This document shows, piece after piece, positions 1 through 8,622 of a DNA stretch of 64,000 bases. Numbering within the stretch: position 1 is the stretch's first letter; each line of letters opens with the position of its first letter. The stretch is taken from contig JAXLXV010000007.1 of assembly GCA_046327745.1 (NCBI GenBank), forward strand, positions 685,815-749,814, read 5' to 3'. Source of the DNA: JABAQJ01 sp046327745 (lineage in GTDB: Bacteria > Gemmatimonadota > Gemmatimonadetes > Gemmatimonadales > Gemmatimonadaceae). The position numbers and the translations under genes were made by a program. Below the pieces are notes generated by a model. That model was not told the DNA's origin and made no database searches. It saw nothing but the letters and a program-made list of their open reading frames with translations.

Positions 1-411
1 TTCCAACTCGCGGCGTGACATGATCCCTTCTTGTACCAGCCGCTGCGCCCGGTCCCGCGCATTCTGCGCCGCGGTCAATTGCGCCTCGGCGCTGCGCAGC
101 GAGGCGGCAAAGGGCGCCTGCTCGAATTCGATGAGGGTCGCGCCAGCCTTCACCCGGTCACCGACCGCGACCAGCACGCGCGCCACGCGCGCGGAAGCCG
201 GAGCGCCTAACGCTGCGACATGGCCGGGCCGGGCCGCCACCGTGCCGATAGCGGTGACCACTTCGCGAAACGAGCCCACCGCCGCCACGCCTACACCAAC
301 CGTGACTTCGGGCTGAACGGCGGCCTCGGACTCCGGCTCGTCCCCCCGCCCGCAGGCCAGAAAGAGCAGGAGAAGGGCGGAGCGTCGGTAGGTCATCACA
401 AGGGCGCTCAT
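1..411 (-). CDS. RND efflux periplasmic adaptor (HlyD/MFP family), C-terminus cut by window edge
   Basis: Only the first 137 codons are inside the window. The protein begins with a short hydrophobic stretch and a lipobox-like LLFLAC at about residues 15-20, so it is probably a lipoprotein. It continues into the beta-strand/lipoyl part of a membrane-fusion protein (GHVAALGAPASARVARVLV, then VGDRVKAGATLIEFEQ) and the start of an alpha-hairpin (QLTAAQNARDRAQRLV). Such adaptors join an inner-membrane RND pump to an outer-membrane TolC channel. The ATG overlaps the stop of the upstream TolC gene in an ATGA, implying translational coupling. A permease gene is expected beyond the left edge, but that is inference. 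Substrate cannot be told from this fragment. An in-frame ATG five codons later is an alternative start. Confidence 0.85.
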   Translation of the reverse strand, partial: MSALVMTYRRSALLLLFLACGRGDEPESEAAVQPEVTVGVGVAAVGSFREVVTAIGTVAARPGHVAALGAPASARVARVLVAVGDRVKAGATLIEFEQAPFAASLRSAEAQLTAAQNARDRAQRLVQEGIMSRRELE

Positions 412-1652
412 GGGAGAGGTTGGTCCGGGGCAGTGAGGGAAAGCGCGCGCTCGCGTCCTGCGGTAATCCAAGCGGCGGCAAGATCATCCAGGTACTGCGC
501 ACGCACGTCTCGGGCATTGCGCTGCGCCTCGAGCACACTGGCCAGCGTCGCAGCACCCTCGCGATAGGCCGTGAGGGACATGGACGCCACCCGATCGGCG
601 GAGACCAGCAGGGCACGATCACGGTCCAGCCGGGTCAGCGCCCCGCGGCGTTCGCGACGCACCCGCGCCAACTCCAACGACGTCTCCACGCGCACCAGGG
701 ACAGCTGCGCCTGCGCTCGCTCTCGTTCGGCTTCGGCCAGGGCAATGCCGCCGCGATTGCGATTCAACAACGGGAGCGGAAGGGAAAGCCCAAGTACCGG
801 CAAGGCACCGCGCTGTCCGCCAGGATCGTGCGTGTCGAAGCCGGTCACAAGGCTCGGCGCCTGCCAGACGCTCGATCGCTCCAGACGAACCGCCAACTCC
901 GTCGCATGGAGTAACTGCTGGGCAGCCGCCAGCAACAACGTTGGTCCATTGGCCGCCACCGCGTCAGTTGCCGGGGGGTCACCCAGTGAGTCAGCCAACG
1001 TTATGGCGACCTGGTCTCCCGGCTCACCCATGACGAGTTGGAGATCCAGGAGCCGCGAGTCCAGCTCAACCGAGTCGCTGGCTGCAAGGTTGGCCTGTTG
1101 CCCCGCGAAGATCTCGGCGATCCGGACTTCCAGTTCAGCCGCATCACCGGCCTGCTGACGCGCGCGGGCGAAGCGCAGCAAGGTGTCTGCTGCCGCGGCG
1201 TTGCCTCGGGAAAGGTCGGCCTTTGCGCGCGCTACCAGCGCGTGTGTGTATGTCGTGTCAGCGTCCAGCGACGCTCCCGCCTGCTCGAACATCAGACGGT
1301 ATCGTGCCGCTGATCGAAGTGCTGTGGCGCTCCCGATGCGCCGCGCGCGTTGCCAAGGGAGGTCGATGGGCCACTCCATCGACAGGTGATACTGCGGAGT
1401 GTCCTTCGTGTATTCCGAGGTAAGCACCGGATTCGGGATTGCCCGGGCGGCTGCCTCTCCCGCCATGGCCGCCGACACATCGGCGCGGGCCGTCGCCACG
1501 CGCAGCCCGCGGCCGAGTGCCGCCGTGATCGCCTCTTGGCGTGTCAGCCGACGGACTTCGGTCGATCCCTGTTGGGCCACGGCGGCGGATGCGCCAAAGA
1601 CGCTGAGCATTCCGGCGCACAGGACGCGCGGCAGGGAGTTCCGAGATAGCAT
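408..1652 (-). CDS. TolC-family outer membrane efflux protein
   Basis: The 414-residue protein is the usual size for an outer membrane factor. It has a signal peptide (about residues 1-26, ending SAAVAQ) and two repeated long helical regions rich in Ala, Arg, Glu and Leu, typical of the OEP fold (for example EAITAALGRGLRVATARAD near the start and LAEAERERAQAQLSLVRVE in the second half). It should form the trimeric channel through which the pump ejects substrate across the outer membrane. It is the first gene seen of a leftward operon and is coupled by ATGA to the adaptor. The start codon is preceded only by a weak TAGG Shine-Dalgarno. Substrate is unknown; the arrangement is compatible with metal or drug export. 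Confidence 0.85.
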   Translation of the reverse strand: MLSRNSLPRVLCAGMLSVFGASAAVAQQGSTEVRRLTRQEAITAALGRGLRVATARADVSAAMAGEAAARAIPNPVLTSEYTKDTPQYHLSMEWPIDLPWQRARRIGSATALRSAARYRLMFEQAGASLDADTTYTHALVARAKADLSRGNAAAADTLLRFARARQQAGDAAELEVRIAEIFAGQQANLAASDSVELDSRLLDLQLVMGEPGDQVAITLADSLGDPPATDAVAANGPTLLLAAAQQLLHATELAVRLERSSVWQAPSLVTGFDTHDPGGQRGALPVLGLSLPLPLLNRNRGGIALAEAERERAQAQLSLVRVETSLELARVRRERRGALTRLDRDRALLVSADRVASMSLTAYREGAATLASVLEAQRNARDVRAQYLDDLAAAWITAGRERALSLTAPDQPLP

Positions 1653-1773
1653 CCTATTATGAAGGAGTAGCGGTCAGTGCCGCGCAAGACACGCGTGCCC
1701 TAACGTCGATGTGCGCGACGCCGCGCACAATAGACGTCGCCCGAGCACCATGGCAACATGGACCGTCGACGAT

Positions 1774-1804
1774 GCGGAGCAGCGAAATCTACGCGCTGCT
1801 CCGC
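1774..1804 (-). terminator. Terminator-like hairpin after the subtilase gene
   Basis: A perfect 11-bp inverted repeat (GCGGAGCAGCG / CGCTGCTCCGC) with a 9-nt loop lies 15 nt beyond the stop of the leftward subtilase gene. No U-run follows on that strand, so it may stop transcription weakly or protect the 3' end rather than act as a classical intrinsic terminator. Confidence 0.45.
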
Positions 1805-1819
1805 CCGAGCTGGCGATTC

Positions 1820-4800
1820 TTAGCGCGGTCCAGAGGAGCCGGATGCGCGTGTCACGCCGCCTTTCAGCTCGCGGATGGCGACGATGAATGACTCGGCGCC
1901 TTTGGGCTGCGCCTGAACCACCACACCGGCATATGGATTTCGCCCCGACGGCACGTTGCCCGAAATCCAGGCGTTCACCTTCGTGGACCAGTTTGCGCCC
2001 GCGGCGCGCTCTTGGGGTTGATCAGTCACGCCCACAAATCCATACGCCGGGTTCAATACGACGTCTTCGTAGTCGAAGACCACACCCGTGCTACCCGCCA
2101 CCGCGCCATCCACCACGACTTTCCACTTCCCCGCCGCAGGGTTCATCACCGTCACCGATTCGTCGCCGCGAAGATCCCCGTCGGCGCGGGACGCCACGCA
2201 CTCCTTGCCGGTGCAGTCAAAGAGGTACATGTCGACGTCCGCGGCCGCGTCGGACATGCCTTGTGCCCGTGCGACCAGCATCGTTGACCCTGGCGGAACG
2301 TCAATGTCGTAGACCTTTTGTTCCAATGCCTTGAGCGTGGGTCGGTCCCGCCGAACGCTGCCCGCCGCGGCACTCACCGCCGCCCCCGGAAAGGCACCGA
2401 GCCGGTTCGTCAGCTGCACCTCAAAGGAGCTATTGCCTTCCGCTGCGACGCCGTTGGGGTCGCCAGATGCAACAGTCACGTCAGCTCCCAGCGCGGTCAC
2501 GGTGACCGTCACCGGCGTCGGCGGCACGGGCTCCGCCTTCTTCGCCTGCTCCCAATCGAACGTTCGCGTGTCTTCAACGTCCTGCAACCGAACCTCCCAC
2601 ACCCCCGGCACGGGATCACGCACGGCGTAGGTGGCCTTGGCCGGACCACTCGGCGGTCCAAATCCGCTCCCGAGGCCGGTGACGTTGCGCGTGTCTGGAC
2701 GCATGACGGACACGGAGACCCGGCGTTTGGGTGCGTCAATGTCCAGGCGCAGTGCCGTGACCCCGTTAGGCACGCGATAGTACAGGTGCGTCATGCCGGG
2801 TCGAGGAACCTCCACCTTGCGCTCGGATCGATAGCTGTTGCCGAACGTCAGCGTATCGGCCGCCACGATCGTGGCCATGGTGCGGTACTCGACGCCGGGG
2901 TGGCCCGGCGTGTCGAGCGTGACAATCGCCGCATGGACGCCTGTGGTCTGCGGGGCCACGGTGACGGGCACCGGCACCGGTGTGTTCAACGGCAGGGTCA
3001 CGGACGACGCCGAGGCATACGTCCCGTCGTTCCCCTCCCACGCGACCGCAAAGGTCAGCGGGCCCTTTGGGCCGCTGGTGCGAGTGAAGGTGATCGTCCG
3101 TTCACCGCGATCACCCGAATTCCATCCCTCGCGCTCAAAGAGACCAACTCCCTGGTCGGGCGTTGAAAGCAGCGCGCTGACCGCGTGCTTCACGCTTCCA
3201 CTGCTGGTAATCGTGATCGTAGAGGCGGTATCCATGGCACGCAGCGCGTCCCACGCCCCGGCAATGTTCACAACGCCGTTCCCCTGCTTGTTCGCCTCCA
3301 AATGCGGAACCCATCGCCCGGATGTCATCAGCGCCTGCCGCAGGCGATACGGATCGTACTTCACCCCCGCCTGCTTGGCGGCGCTGACTAACAGGGCCAC
3401 CGCGCCCGCCGTGGTCGGCGTCGCCGTTGACGTGCCACCCGCGATGTTGTAGCCGGGCGGCAGCTGCATCAACCCGGGTATAGCCGTGCCTTCAAGAAAT
3501 CCGCGTCCGGTGCTGACGTAGTTCGACGGAGCGATGATGTCCGGCTTCAACGCGCCGTTGCCCATGGGGCCGTAGCCCCCGGTCACCAGCAAGTTGTCAT
3601 CGTGTTCAACGCGCACGCCGTGGTTGGCGAAGAAGTTCGCTTTGCTCTCGTGGGCGCCGACGGAGATCGCTCCCGGGGCCAGCGCGTAGTCGTCGATGGC
3701 GGCCAGCACGGCGTAGTTGTGCGTGGGAATCACCAGCGCCTTCCCGTATTTCGCGATCAGACGTCCATAGATCACCGTGGGGACCAAGCGACCATCAAAG
3801 AGCAGATAGTTTCGCGCAATGACAGAACTCTGCTCCATGAAGATGACGTCGACGGCGGGATGCTTCATGGCGCGAATCACCGCTTCGGTCTGCCCGTAGG
3901 CTGCCCCTCCTTCGGCCATGTTCACCAGCTGTGCTCCCGGAGCGACCCCGTTGAATCGCCCGGATGTTCCCTTGCTGGCCACGGCAGCTCCAACTACCAG
4001 GGAGGCATGGCTGGCCACACCCAAGTTCAACGCGACCAGTTTCCGTGGCTTGTCAATCTGCACGGCAAAGCTCACGCTCTCGCGCACCGGTGTCGCCGGG
4101 TTGTCCTTGCCGATGACGCCGAACTCCGGGCGTGTCGCGTAGTCCGTGTACGCCATCTCGTTGGTGAAATTCTTGTCCTGATCGGTATCGACCCACACAT
4201 CGTTCGTCGATTCATTCCACAGCACGGCGAAGAGCCGGCTCGATCCCTTGGGATTGCCGTCGCGATTGATGTCTTTCTCGATGCCGGCGCGGTTCAGCGA
4301 GTCAAAGACCGCCTCATCAAGGAGCGCGATCCGATACGTGCCTGGGGCCGGCGCCGTGTAGGTCTGGCCCGAGTACGTGAAGTGACCGTCGGCGGCGGCC
4401 ACCGTGTCCTTCATACGCAACCATTGCCCGTCGTCCTCATCGTCAATGTCCACGGCAGTCTGGTAGCCGATGATCTTACGCGTCGGCTTGCCATCGATGG
4501 TCGTGGCCACCTGCAGCTCAGGAAGCAGCGCGTCGAGCGACTGATCGATGATCGCGACGGTTGCACCGCGTCCATCGTACGTCGGGTTGGCCTTGCGCCA
4601 TTCAATCGCGCCCATGTCCGTGAGGGGATCGTAGCGATCCTCCAACGGCGTCTCCGGTAACCGGGGTGGCCACGATCGCTTGGTGGTATCAGCCCACGGT
4701 GCGTCACTCGGCAGTGTGCCCACGTTAGGTGCCCCAGCGCTTCCCGGTTCGTTCGCCAACCCGAAGGCGCGCGTCGACCGGCTGATGGATACGTCCACAC

Positions 4801-5119
4801 TGTGGATCGCCGCATGGCCGACGATGCGATCCACCTGCTCCACCGGCACTCTGGCGCGCAGGTAATCCACATCGTCGTCACGATACCGGATCGACCCGCC
4901 GAGTTGTGTGATGAGCAAGGCGGCGCGGGCGTTGGCGCCGGGCATGGACGCTATCACCAGCGTGACACTGGTGTCACCTCGCGCGCGTGCGGCCGCGAGT
5001 TCTCCGCGTGCATCCTTGAACAAGAAGGGACGCCGCGGCGGATCGGACTTCACCTGCGCGTCCAACGTGGGAGTGCCGAGTACGAGGAAGAGACCGATGG
5101 CGGCGAACGCGTGGCGCAT
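1820..5119 (-). CDS. Secreted S8 family serine peptidase (subtilase), 1099 aa
   Basis: Signal peptide at residues 1-21 (ending TLDA). An N-terminal propeptide-like region (about 30-110) is followed by a subtilisin domain with all three catalytic residues in context: Asp192 (ATVAIIDQS), His371 (GVASHASLVVGA) and Ser564 (GGTSTATP), with a likely oxyanion Asn468. The gap of about 180 residues between Asp and His is far longer than in ordinary subtilisins and resembles the tripeptidyl-peptidase II type. About 500 C-terminal residues are beta-rich and probably carry pre-peptidase-C-like or other beta-sandwich domains. It should be an exported protease acting on extracellular or periplasmic protein. 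The gene stands alone; GAGG lies 4 nt before the ATG. The family is secure, the substrate unknown. Confidence 0.9.
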   Translation of the reverse strand: MRHAFAAIGLFLVLGTPTLDAQVKSDPPRRPFLFKDARGELAAARARGDTSVTLVIASMPGANARAALLITQLGGSIRYRDDDVDYLRARVPVEQVDRIVGHAAIHSVDVSISRSTRAFGLANEPGSAGAPNVGTLPSDAPWADTTKRSWPPRLPETPLEDRYDPLTDMGAIEWRKANPTYDGRGATVAIIDQSLDALLPELQVATTIDGKPTRKIIGYQTAVDIDDEDDGQWLRMKDTVAAADGHFTYSGQTYTAPAPGTYRIALLDEAVFDSLNRAGIEKDINRDGNPKGSSRLFAVLWNESTNDVWVDTDQDKNFTNEMAYTDYATRPEFGVIGKDNPATPVRESVSFAVQIDKPRKLVALNLGVASHASLVVGAAVASKGTSGRFNGVAPGAQLVNMAEGGAAYGQTEAVIRAMKHPAVDVIFMEQSSVIARNYLLFDGRLVPTVIYGRLIAKYGKALVIPTHNYAVLAAIDDYALAPGAISVGAHESKANFFANHGVRVEHDDNLLVTGGYGPMGNGALKPDIIAPSNYVSTGRGFLEGTAIPGLMQLPPGYNIAGGTSTATPTTAGAVALLVSAAKQAGVKYDPYRLRQALMTSGRWVPHLEANKQGNGVVNIAGAWDALRAMDTASTITITSSGSVKHAVSALLSTPDQGVGLFEREGWNSGDRGERTITFTRTSGPKGPLTFAVAWEGNDGTYASASSVTLPLNTPVPVPVTVAPQTTGVHAAIVTLDTPGHPGVEYRTMATIVAADTLTFGNSYRSERKVEVPRPGMTHLYYRVPNGVTALRLDIDAPKRRVSVSVMRPDTRNVTGLGSGFGPPSGPAKATYAVRDPVPGVWEVRLQDVEDTRTFDWEQAKKAEPVPPTPVTVTVTALGADVTVASGDPNGVAAEGNSSFEVQLTNRLGAFPGAAVSAAAGSVRRDRPTLKALEQKVYDIDVPPGSTMLVARAQGMSDAAADVDMYLFDCTGKECVASRADGDLRGDESVTVMNPAAGKWKVVVDGAVAGSTGVVFDYEDVVLNPAYGFVGVTDQPQERAAGANWSTKVNAWISGNVPSGRNPYAGVVVQAQPKGAESFIVAIRELKGGVTRASGSSGPR

Positions 5120-5305
5120 GGGGTCCTCGCCTGCAGGGGGAGTTGAGGTCCTGCGAATCTTGCAGGGAATGGCCGCGCTGTCGAGAGTCCTTCGTCGGTC
5201 CCATGACGCTCTCTGCCCAGCACGCCTGCGTGGCCCGCTCCCTGGACCGCATAGACAACGCGTCGCGCGTTGCGCATTGTCTTCACGTCCCCAAACCCGC
5301 TGAAC

Positions 5306-6514
5306 ATGTCTCGGTCACTTCGCGTTGCTCTGCTCTTCGCCGTGCCGTTCTGTGTGCACGCGCAGGCCCCCGCCGCGCCGGGTGCCATCACGATCGGTCG
5401 GACAGACACGCTGTGGTCAGCGACGCTCAAGGAGAAGCGGCCGTACCTCGTCTACACGCCGCCGTCCTACCGGGATACGACGTATCTCCCGCGCGCTTAC
5501 CCTGTTCTCTATCTGTTGGACGGCGACGCGCACTTTCATTCAGTGACTGGGCTGCTCCAGATCCTGGGCACTGGCGTGAACGGCACGTTCGTGGTGCCGG
5601 AAATGATCGTGGTGGCGATCCCAAACACCAATCGCATGCGCGACATGACGCCCACGCACGCGACGCGAGGACCTGACAACAGCCCAACGCCCGCCTTTGG
5701 CGCCAGTGGGGGCATGACCAACTTCCTCGGCTTCATCAAGACCGAACTCATTCCCCACATCGACTCCGCGTACCGAACCGCCCCGTATCGCGTCTTTGTC
5801 GGCCACTCGTTAGGTGGGATCACGACCATTCAGGCGTTGTACACGATCCCCGAGACGTTCAATGCGTACGTGGCCATCGATCCTAGTCTCTGGTGGGACG
5901 ATCGGTTGCTGCTCCGGCGCGCCAAGGAGGCGTTCAGTCGCCCCGCGCCGGCCGGCCGCTCCCTATTCGTCGCGCAGGCAAACACCATCAGCCCGGACGA
6001 TACCACGGCGAATATCCACTACGCATCCATCGTCCAGTTCAACAGCATTCTTGAAGCGTACAATCGATCTGGTGTTCGATACGCGTACAAATACTACGCC
6101 GGCGACGATCATGGCTCCGTGCCGATGATCGCCGAGTATGATGCGTTGCATTTCATCTTTGACGGATACAAGTCGAATCTACTGATGAGCCTAGACCGGC
6201 CTGCGTACATCGCTGAGCACTTCACCCACGTTTCCGCATTGCTTGGTTATCAGGTCAAGCCGCCAGAGAGCATGGTCGACATGCTGGGACAGATCGAGCT
6301 GTCCCGTGACTCGACAAAGGCTCTGGCACTGCTCGCCATGAACGCCGAGTTGTACCCGACGAGCCCGCACGCCTTGGTCGCACTCGGCGACCTCCAGCTC
6401 GCACGGCGCGACTCGGCCAGTGCGCGCACCACGTTCGGGCGGGCAATCGCCCTCAAACCCGGCCACCAGCGCGCCATCGACGGGTTGCGCAAGGCACAAG
6501 GGAGCAGCAAATAG
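5306..6514 (+). CDS. Secreted alpha/beta-hydrolase esterase with C-terminal TPR segment
   Basis: I chose the ATG at 5306 because it gives a clean signal peptide (MSRSLRVALLFAVPFCVHAQ). An in-frame start 12 codons upstream would place charged residues ahead of it. The body matches the Fes/IroE/esterase-D group: a nucleophile elbow GHSLGG (Ser168), an early LYLLDGDAHFHSV block and a late GDDHGSVP block that carries the likely catalytic His. The last 70 residues (NAELYPTSPHALVALGDLQ ... TTFGRAIALKPGHQRAI) form about two TPR-type helical pairs, a combination often seen in this esterase group. It probably hydrolyses ester bonds of siderophores or acylated substrates outside the cytoplasm; which ones cannot be told. 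Confidence 0.82.
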   Translation: MSRSLRVALLFAVPFCVHAQAPAAPGAITIGRTDTLWSATLKEKRPYLVYTPPSYRDTTYLPRAYPVLYLLDGDAHFHSVTGLLQILGTGVNGTFVVPEMIVVAIPNTNRMRDMTPTHATRGPDNSPTPAFGASGGMTNFLGFIKTELIPHIDSAYRTAPYRVFVGHSLGGITTIQALYTIPETFNAYVAIDPSLWWDDRLLLRRAKEAFSRPAPAGRSLFVAQANTISPDDTTANIHYASIVQFNSILEAYNRSGVRYAYKYYAGDDHGSVPMIAEYDALHFIFDGYKSNLLMSLDRPAYIAEHFTHVSALLGYQVKPPESMVDMLGQIELSRDSTKALALLAMNAELYPTSPHALVALGDLQLARRDSASARTTFGRAIALKPGHQRAIDGLRKAQGSSK

Positions 6515-6517
6515 ACA

Positions 6518-7060
6518 ATGCCCAGTCACCGTGCTCGCATTGCCCTTGGCGCGTTCGTGGTGTTCGTGCCTAACGCACCCCTACCAAACTTCTCTGGGGT
6601 GTGGACGGAGGCCGCGGATCCGAGCGCCAACACTGCCGGCGTCGCGGCGACAGGCGACGCGTCCTTCCGTCAGGGCACACCGGGGAGCGGGTGGAGCTCA
6701 CCGCTCACTATTCAGCAGACCGCCGACCACCTCACGGTCGAGTATCAGGTGTTCTCAGCCTACGACCTGCAGCCACCGATCCACTGGACCTTCGCCCTCG
6801 ACGGTTCATCGACCACCAACGGGCTGATGCTCGGCAACTCCGAGTCGCACCTGCGTTCGCGAGCGTCGTGGGCGGGCGACACGTTGATCATCACCACGCA
6901 GTTTGCCGGACCGACGGATTCTCGTGGACAGTCGGTCCCGGTCGACGTGCGACAAGCCCTCCATATGGAGGGAGCCAACACCCTCGTGATCGAGACCAAG
7001 CGCCCGGGAATTCTCGGCGCCCAGGCGCTGTTGACGCGCACGATCTACCACAGAAAGTAG
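6518..7060 (+). CDS. Small conserved secreted protein of unknown function
   Basis: The 180-residue protein begins 3 bases after the esterase stop, so the two are probably co-transcribed. A short hydrophobic segment (ARIALGAFVVFVPNAP) may be a poor signal peptide. The rest is mostly predicted beta strand, with a LTIQQTADHLTVEYQVF block followed by SRASWAGDTLIITTQF. That pattern of a measured response plus alternating strands is common in lipocalin-like secreted proteins of Acidobacteria and Gemmatimonadota, but I recognise no named family and see no catalytic motif. The reading frame and spacing support a real gene. Confidence 0.7.
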   Translation: MPSHRARIALGAFVVFVPNAPLPNFSGVWTEAADPSANTAGVAATGDASFRQGTPGSGWSSPLTIQQTADHLTVEYQVFSAYDLQPPIHWTFALDGSSTTNGLMLGNSESHLRSRASWAGDTLIITTQFAGPTDSRGQSVPVDVRQALHMEGANTLVIETKRPGILGAQALLTRTIYHRK

Positions 7061-7066
7061 CGTCTC

Positions 7067-7103
7067 TGTGGCACACGCCGGATTTCTTGCACGCTGTGCC
7101 ACA
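7067..7103. terminator. Hairpin between convergent genes
   Basis: A 9-bp perfect inverted repeat (TGTGGCACA / TGTGCCACA) separated by 19 nt lies just after the small secreted protein gene and before the end of the opposing sulfatase gene. The position fits a bidirectional terminator; there is no U-tract. Confidence 0.4.
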
Positions 7104-7115
7104 CGTCGGAGCAAG

Positions 7116-7144
7116 CCCGCGCGCTTCTATTCCTTGCGCGCGGG
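7116..7144. terminator. GC-rich hairpin spanning the sulfatase stop codon
   Basis: A perfect 9-bp stem (CCCGCGCGC / GCGCGCGGG) with an 11-nt loop overlaps the last codons and the stop of the leftward sulfatase gene. It may act together with the neighbouring 7067-7103 hairpin as the end of both convergent transcripts. Confidence 0.35.
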
Positions 7145-8533
7145 TTGGTAGGGGTCCTTCGCGCCGATCGGGACGTTCGGATAGCGTTGCGTGCTTTGGT
7201 CAAAGTCTGCCACCAACTTGTCGAACAACCCAGGTGCCCAGGGGTTGGCGTCCTTCAGGTCCGTTTCTTCCTTCGGATCTGCCCGCAGGTTAAACAGCCG
7301 CATGAGTGGTGGCTCGGTCACGCGCGGCTCGGGCATGAACGCATAGTGGAACTTCCAGTCGTGCCACTTCACGGCGCGCACCGCGTTCCCCGTGAAATAC
7401 AGGATGCTCTCTCGCGGTGACTTGGCTGTGCGGCCTTCCAGCAAGGGAAGCACACTGACTCCGTCAATCGCCCGGTCCTGCGGAACCAGCTGCGGCGCTC
7501 CCACCGCAGCTGCAATCGTCGGGAAGACGTCCATTTCGCTGACAATCTCGTTGAGCTTCTGTCCGCGTGGGATGTGGCCCGGCCAGCGCACCACGCATGG
7601 CGTACGGATGCCACCCTCCATCACCGAGTTATAGAAACCGCGCCAGGGACCGGACGTGCCGCGCCACGGTCGTCGCCCTTCGGGTCCGTTGTCCGTGCAC
7701 CACCAAACCATCGTGTTGCGCTCGATGTGCAGGCGCTTGAGCGCGTCGAGCACGATGCCGACGTTGTAGTCCACATCCGCCATCGCGTCGCCGATGTCAC
7801 CGGCGCCCGTCTTGCCGACAAAATCGGGATGCGAGAGTGTCGGGAAGTGGATCTGCGTCATCGGGTAGTACAGGAAGAACGGACGCTTCGCCTGGACGTT
7901 TCGTTGCATGAAATCGACGCTGCGGTGCGCCGCCTCGCGATCGACCTGACGGCGGGTGTCCAGGTCAAACACGGCGACCTTCTTTGGATCCGCGCCCGCC
8001 GTCTGCTCCCAGATGTAGGGCGTATAGCTCGTCTTGGGATCGTAACCCGGCGCCGTCGTGAACTGCGCTTCGTTGCTCGTATTGGGAATGCCGTACCACT
8101 CGTCGAAACCCTGATCAATAGGCGTGCGGTGCTGGATCCAGTTGTCTCCACCGAGATGCCATTTGCCAAACAGGGCCGTGGCATACCCAATCGACTTGAG
8201 CGCCTCGGCGATAGTGACCTCCCACAGCGTGATGCCCGTGGGTTGCGTGGAGCCAGCTCGAATCGCGTACCGCCCCGTCAGCAGCGCCGTTCGCGACACC
8301 GTGCAGGAAAACTCAACGTTGAAGTTGTCCAGCCGCGCGCCCTGCGCTGCGATGCTGTCGATGTTCGGCGTGGGTACGCCGCGAACGCTTCCATACGCAC
8401 CGACTTCTCCCCAGCCGAGGTTGTCCGGAAATATCACGATGATATTGGGACGATCAGTGGCAACCGACTGCGCGCTGGCTTGGGTGCCGATCAGACCGAG
8501 TGCGAGACTGAACGCCAGGGCGCAACGCGTCAT
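7127..8533 (-). CDS. Secreted arylsulfatase-type enzyme with atypical CTVSR active-site motif
   Basis: The start at 8533 gives a signal peptide (MTRCALAFSLALG...QASAQ); an upstream in-frame extension of 31 residues lacks export features. The sulfatase fold is clear: metal-binding PDNLGWG near residue 36, the active-site segment at 77-88 ending RTALLTGR, KWHLGG for the catalytic Lys/His, and CTDNGPEG for the second metal ligand pair. The formylglycine motif is normally C/S-x-P-x-R; here residues 77-81 read CTVSR, with Val in place of Pro. Length (468 aa) is normal. It should hydrolyse sulfate esters in the periplasm if the Cys is converted. No sulfatase-maturing enzyme gene lies nearby. The family call is firm; activity is less so because of the motif. 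Confidence 0.85.
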   Translation of the reverse strand: MTRCALAFSLALGLIGTQASAQSVATDRPNIIVIFPDNLGWGEVGAYGSVRGVPTPNIDSIAAQGARLDNFNVEFSCTVSRTALLTGRYAIRAGSTQPTGITLWEVTIAEALKSIGYATALFGKWHLGGDNWIQHRTPIDQGFDEWYGIPNTSNEAQFTTAPGYDPKTSYTPYIWEQTAGADPKKVAVFDLDTRRQVDREAAHRSVDFMQRNVQAKRPFFLYYPMTQIHFPTLSHPDFVGKTGAGDIGDAMADVDYNVGIVLDALKRLHIERNTMVWWCTDNGPEGRRPWRGTSGPWRGFYNSVMEGGIRTPCVVRWPGHIPRGQKLNEIVSEMDVFPTIAAAVGAPQLVPQDRAIDGVSVLPLLEGRTAKSPRESILYFTGNAVRAVKWHDWKFHYAFMPEPRVTEPPLMRLFNLRADPKEETDLKDANPWAPGLFDKLVADFDQSTQRYPNVPIGAKDPYQPARKE

Positions 8534-8622
8534 ACCATCCACTCCGGTGAAGATGTGGGAAGCTTGGGGGGGAGCCGTCTGGATCTTCTGCGGTGATTCT
8601 CGCTCAGCGTTCCTGGCGCACC

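Noticed and set aside
3602..4660. Long open frame on the plus strand inside the subtilase gene
   Set aside because: It lies wholly antisense to a gene with all three catalytic residues, has no export signal or recognisable domain, and is the expected by-product of high GC at third positions.
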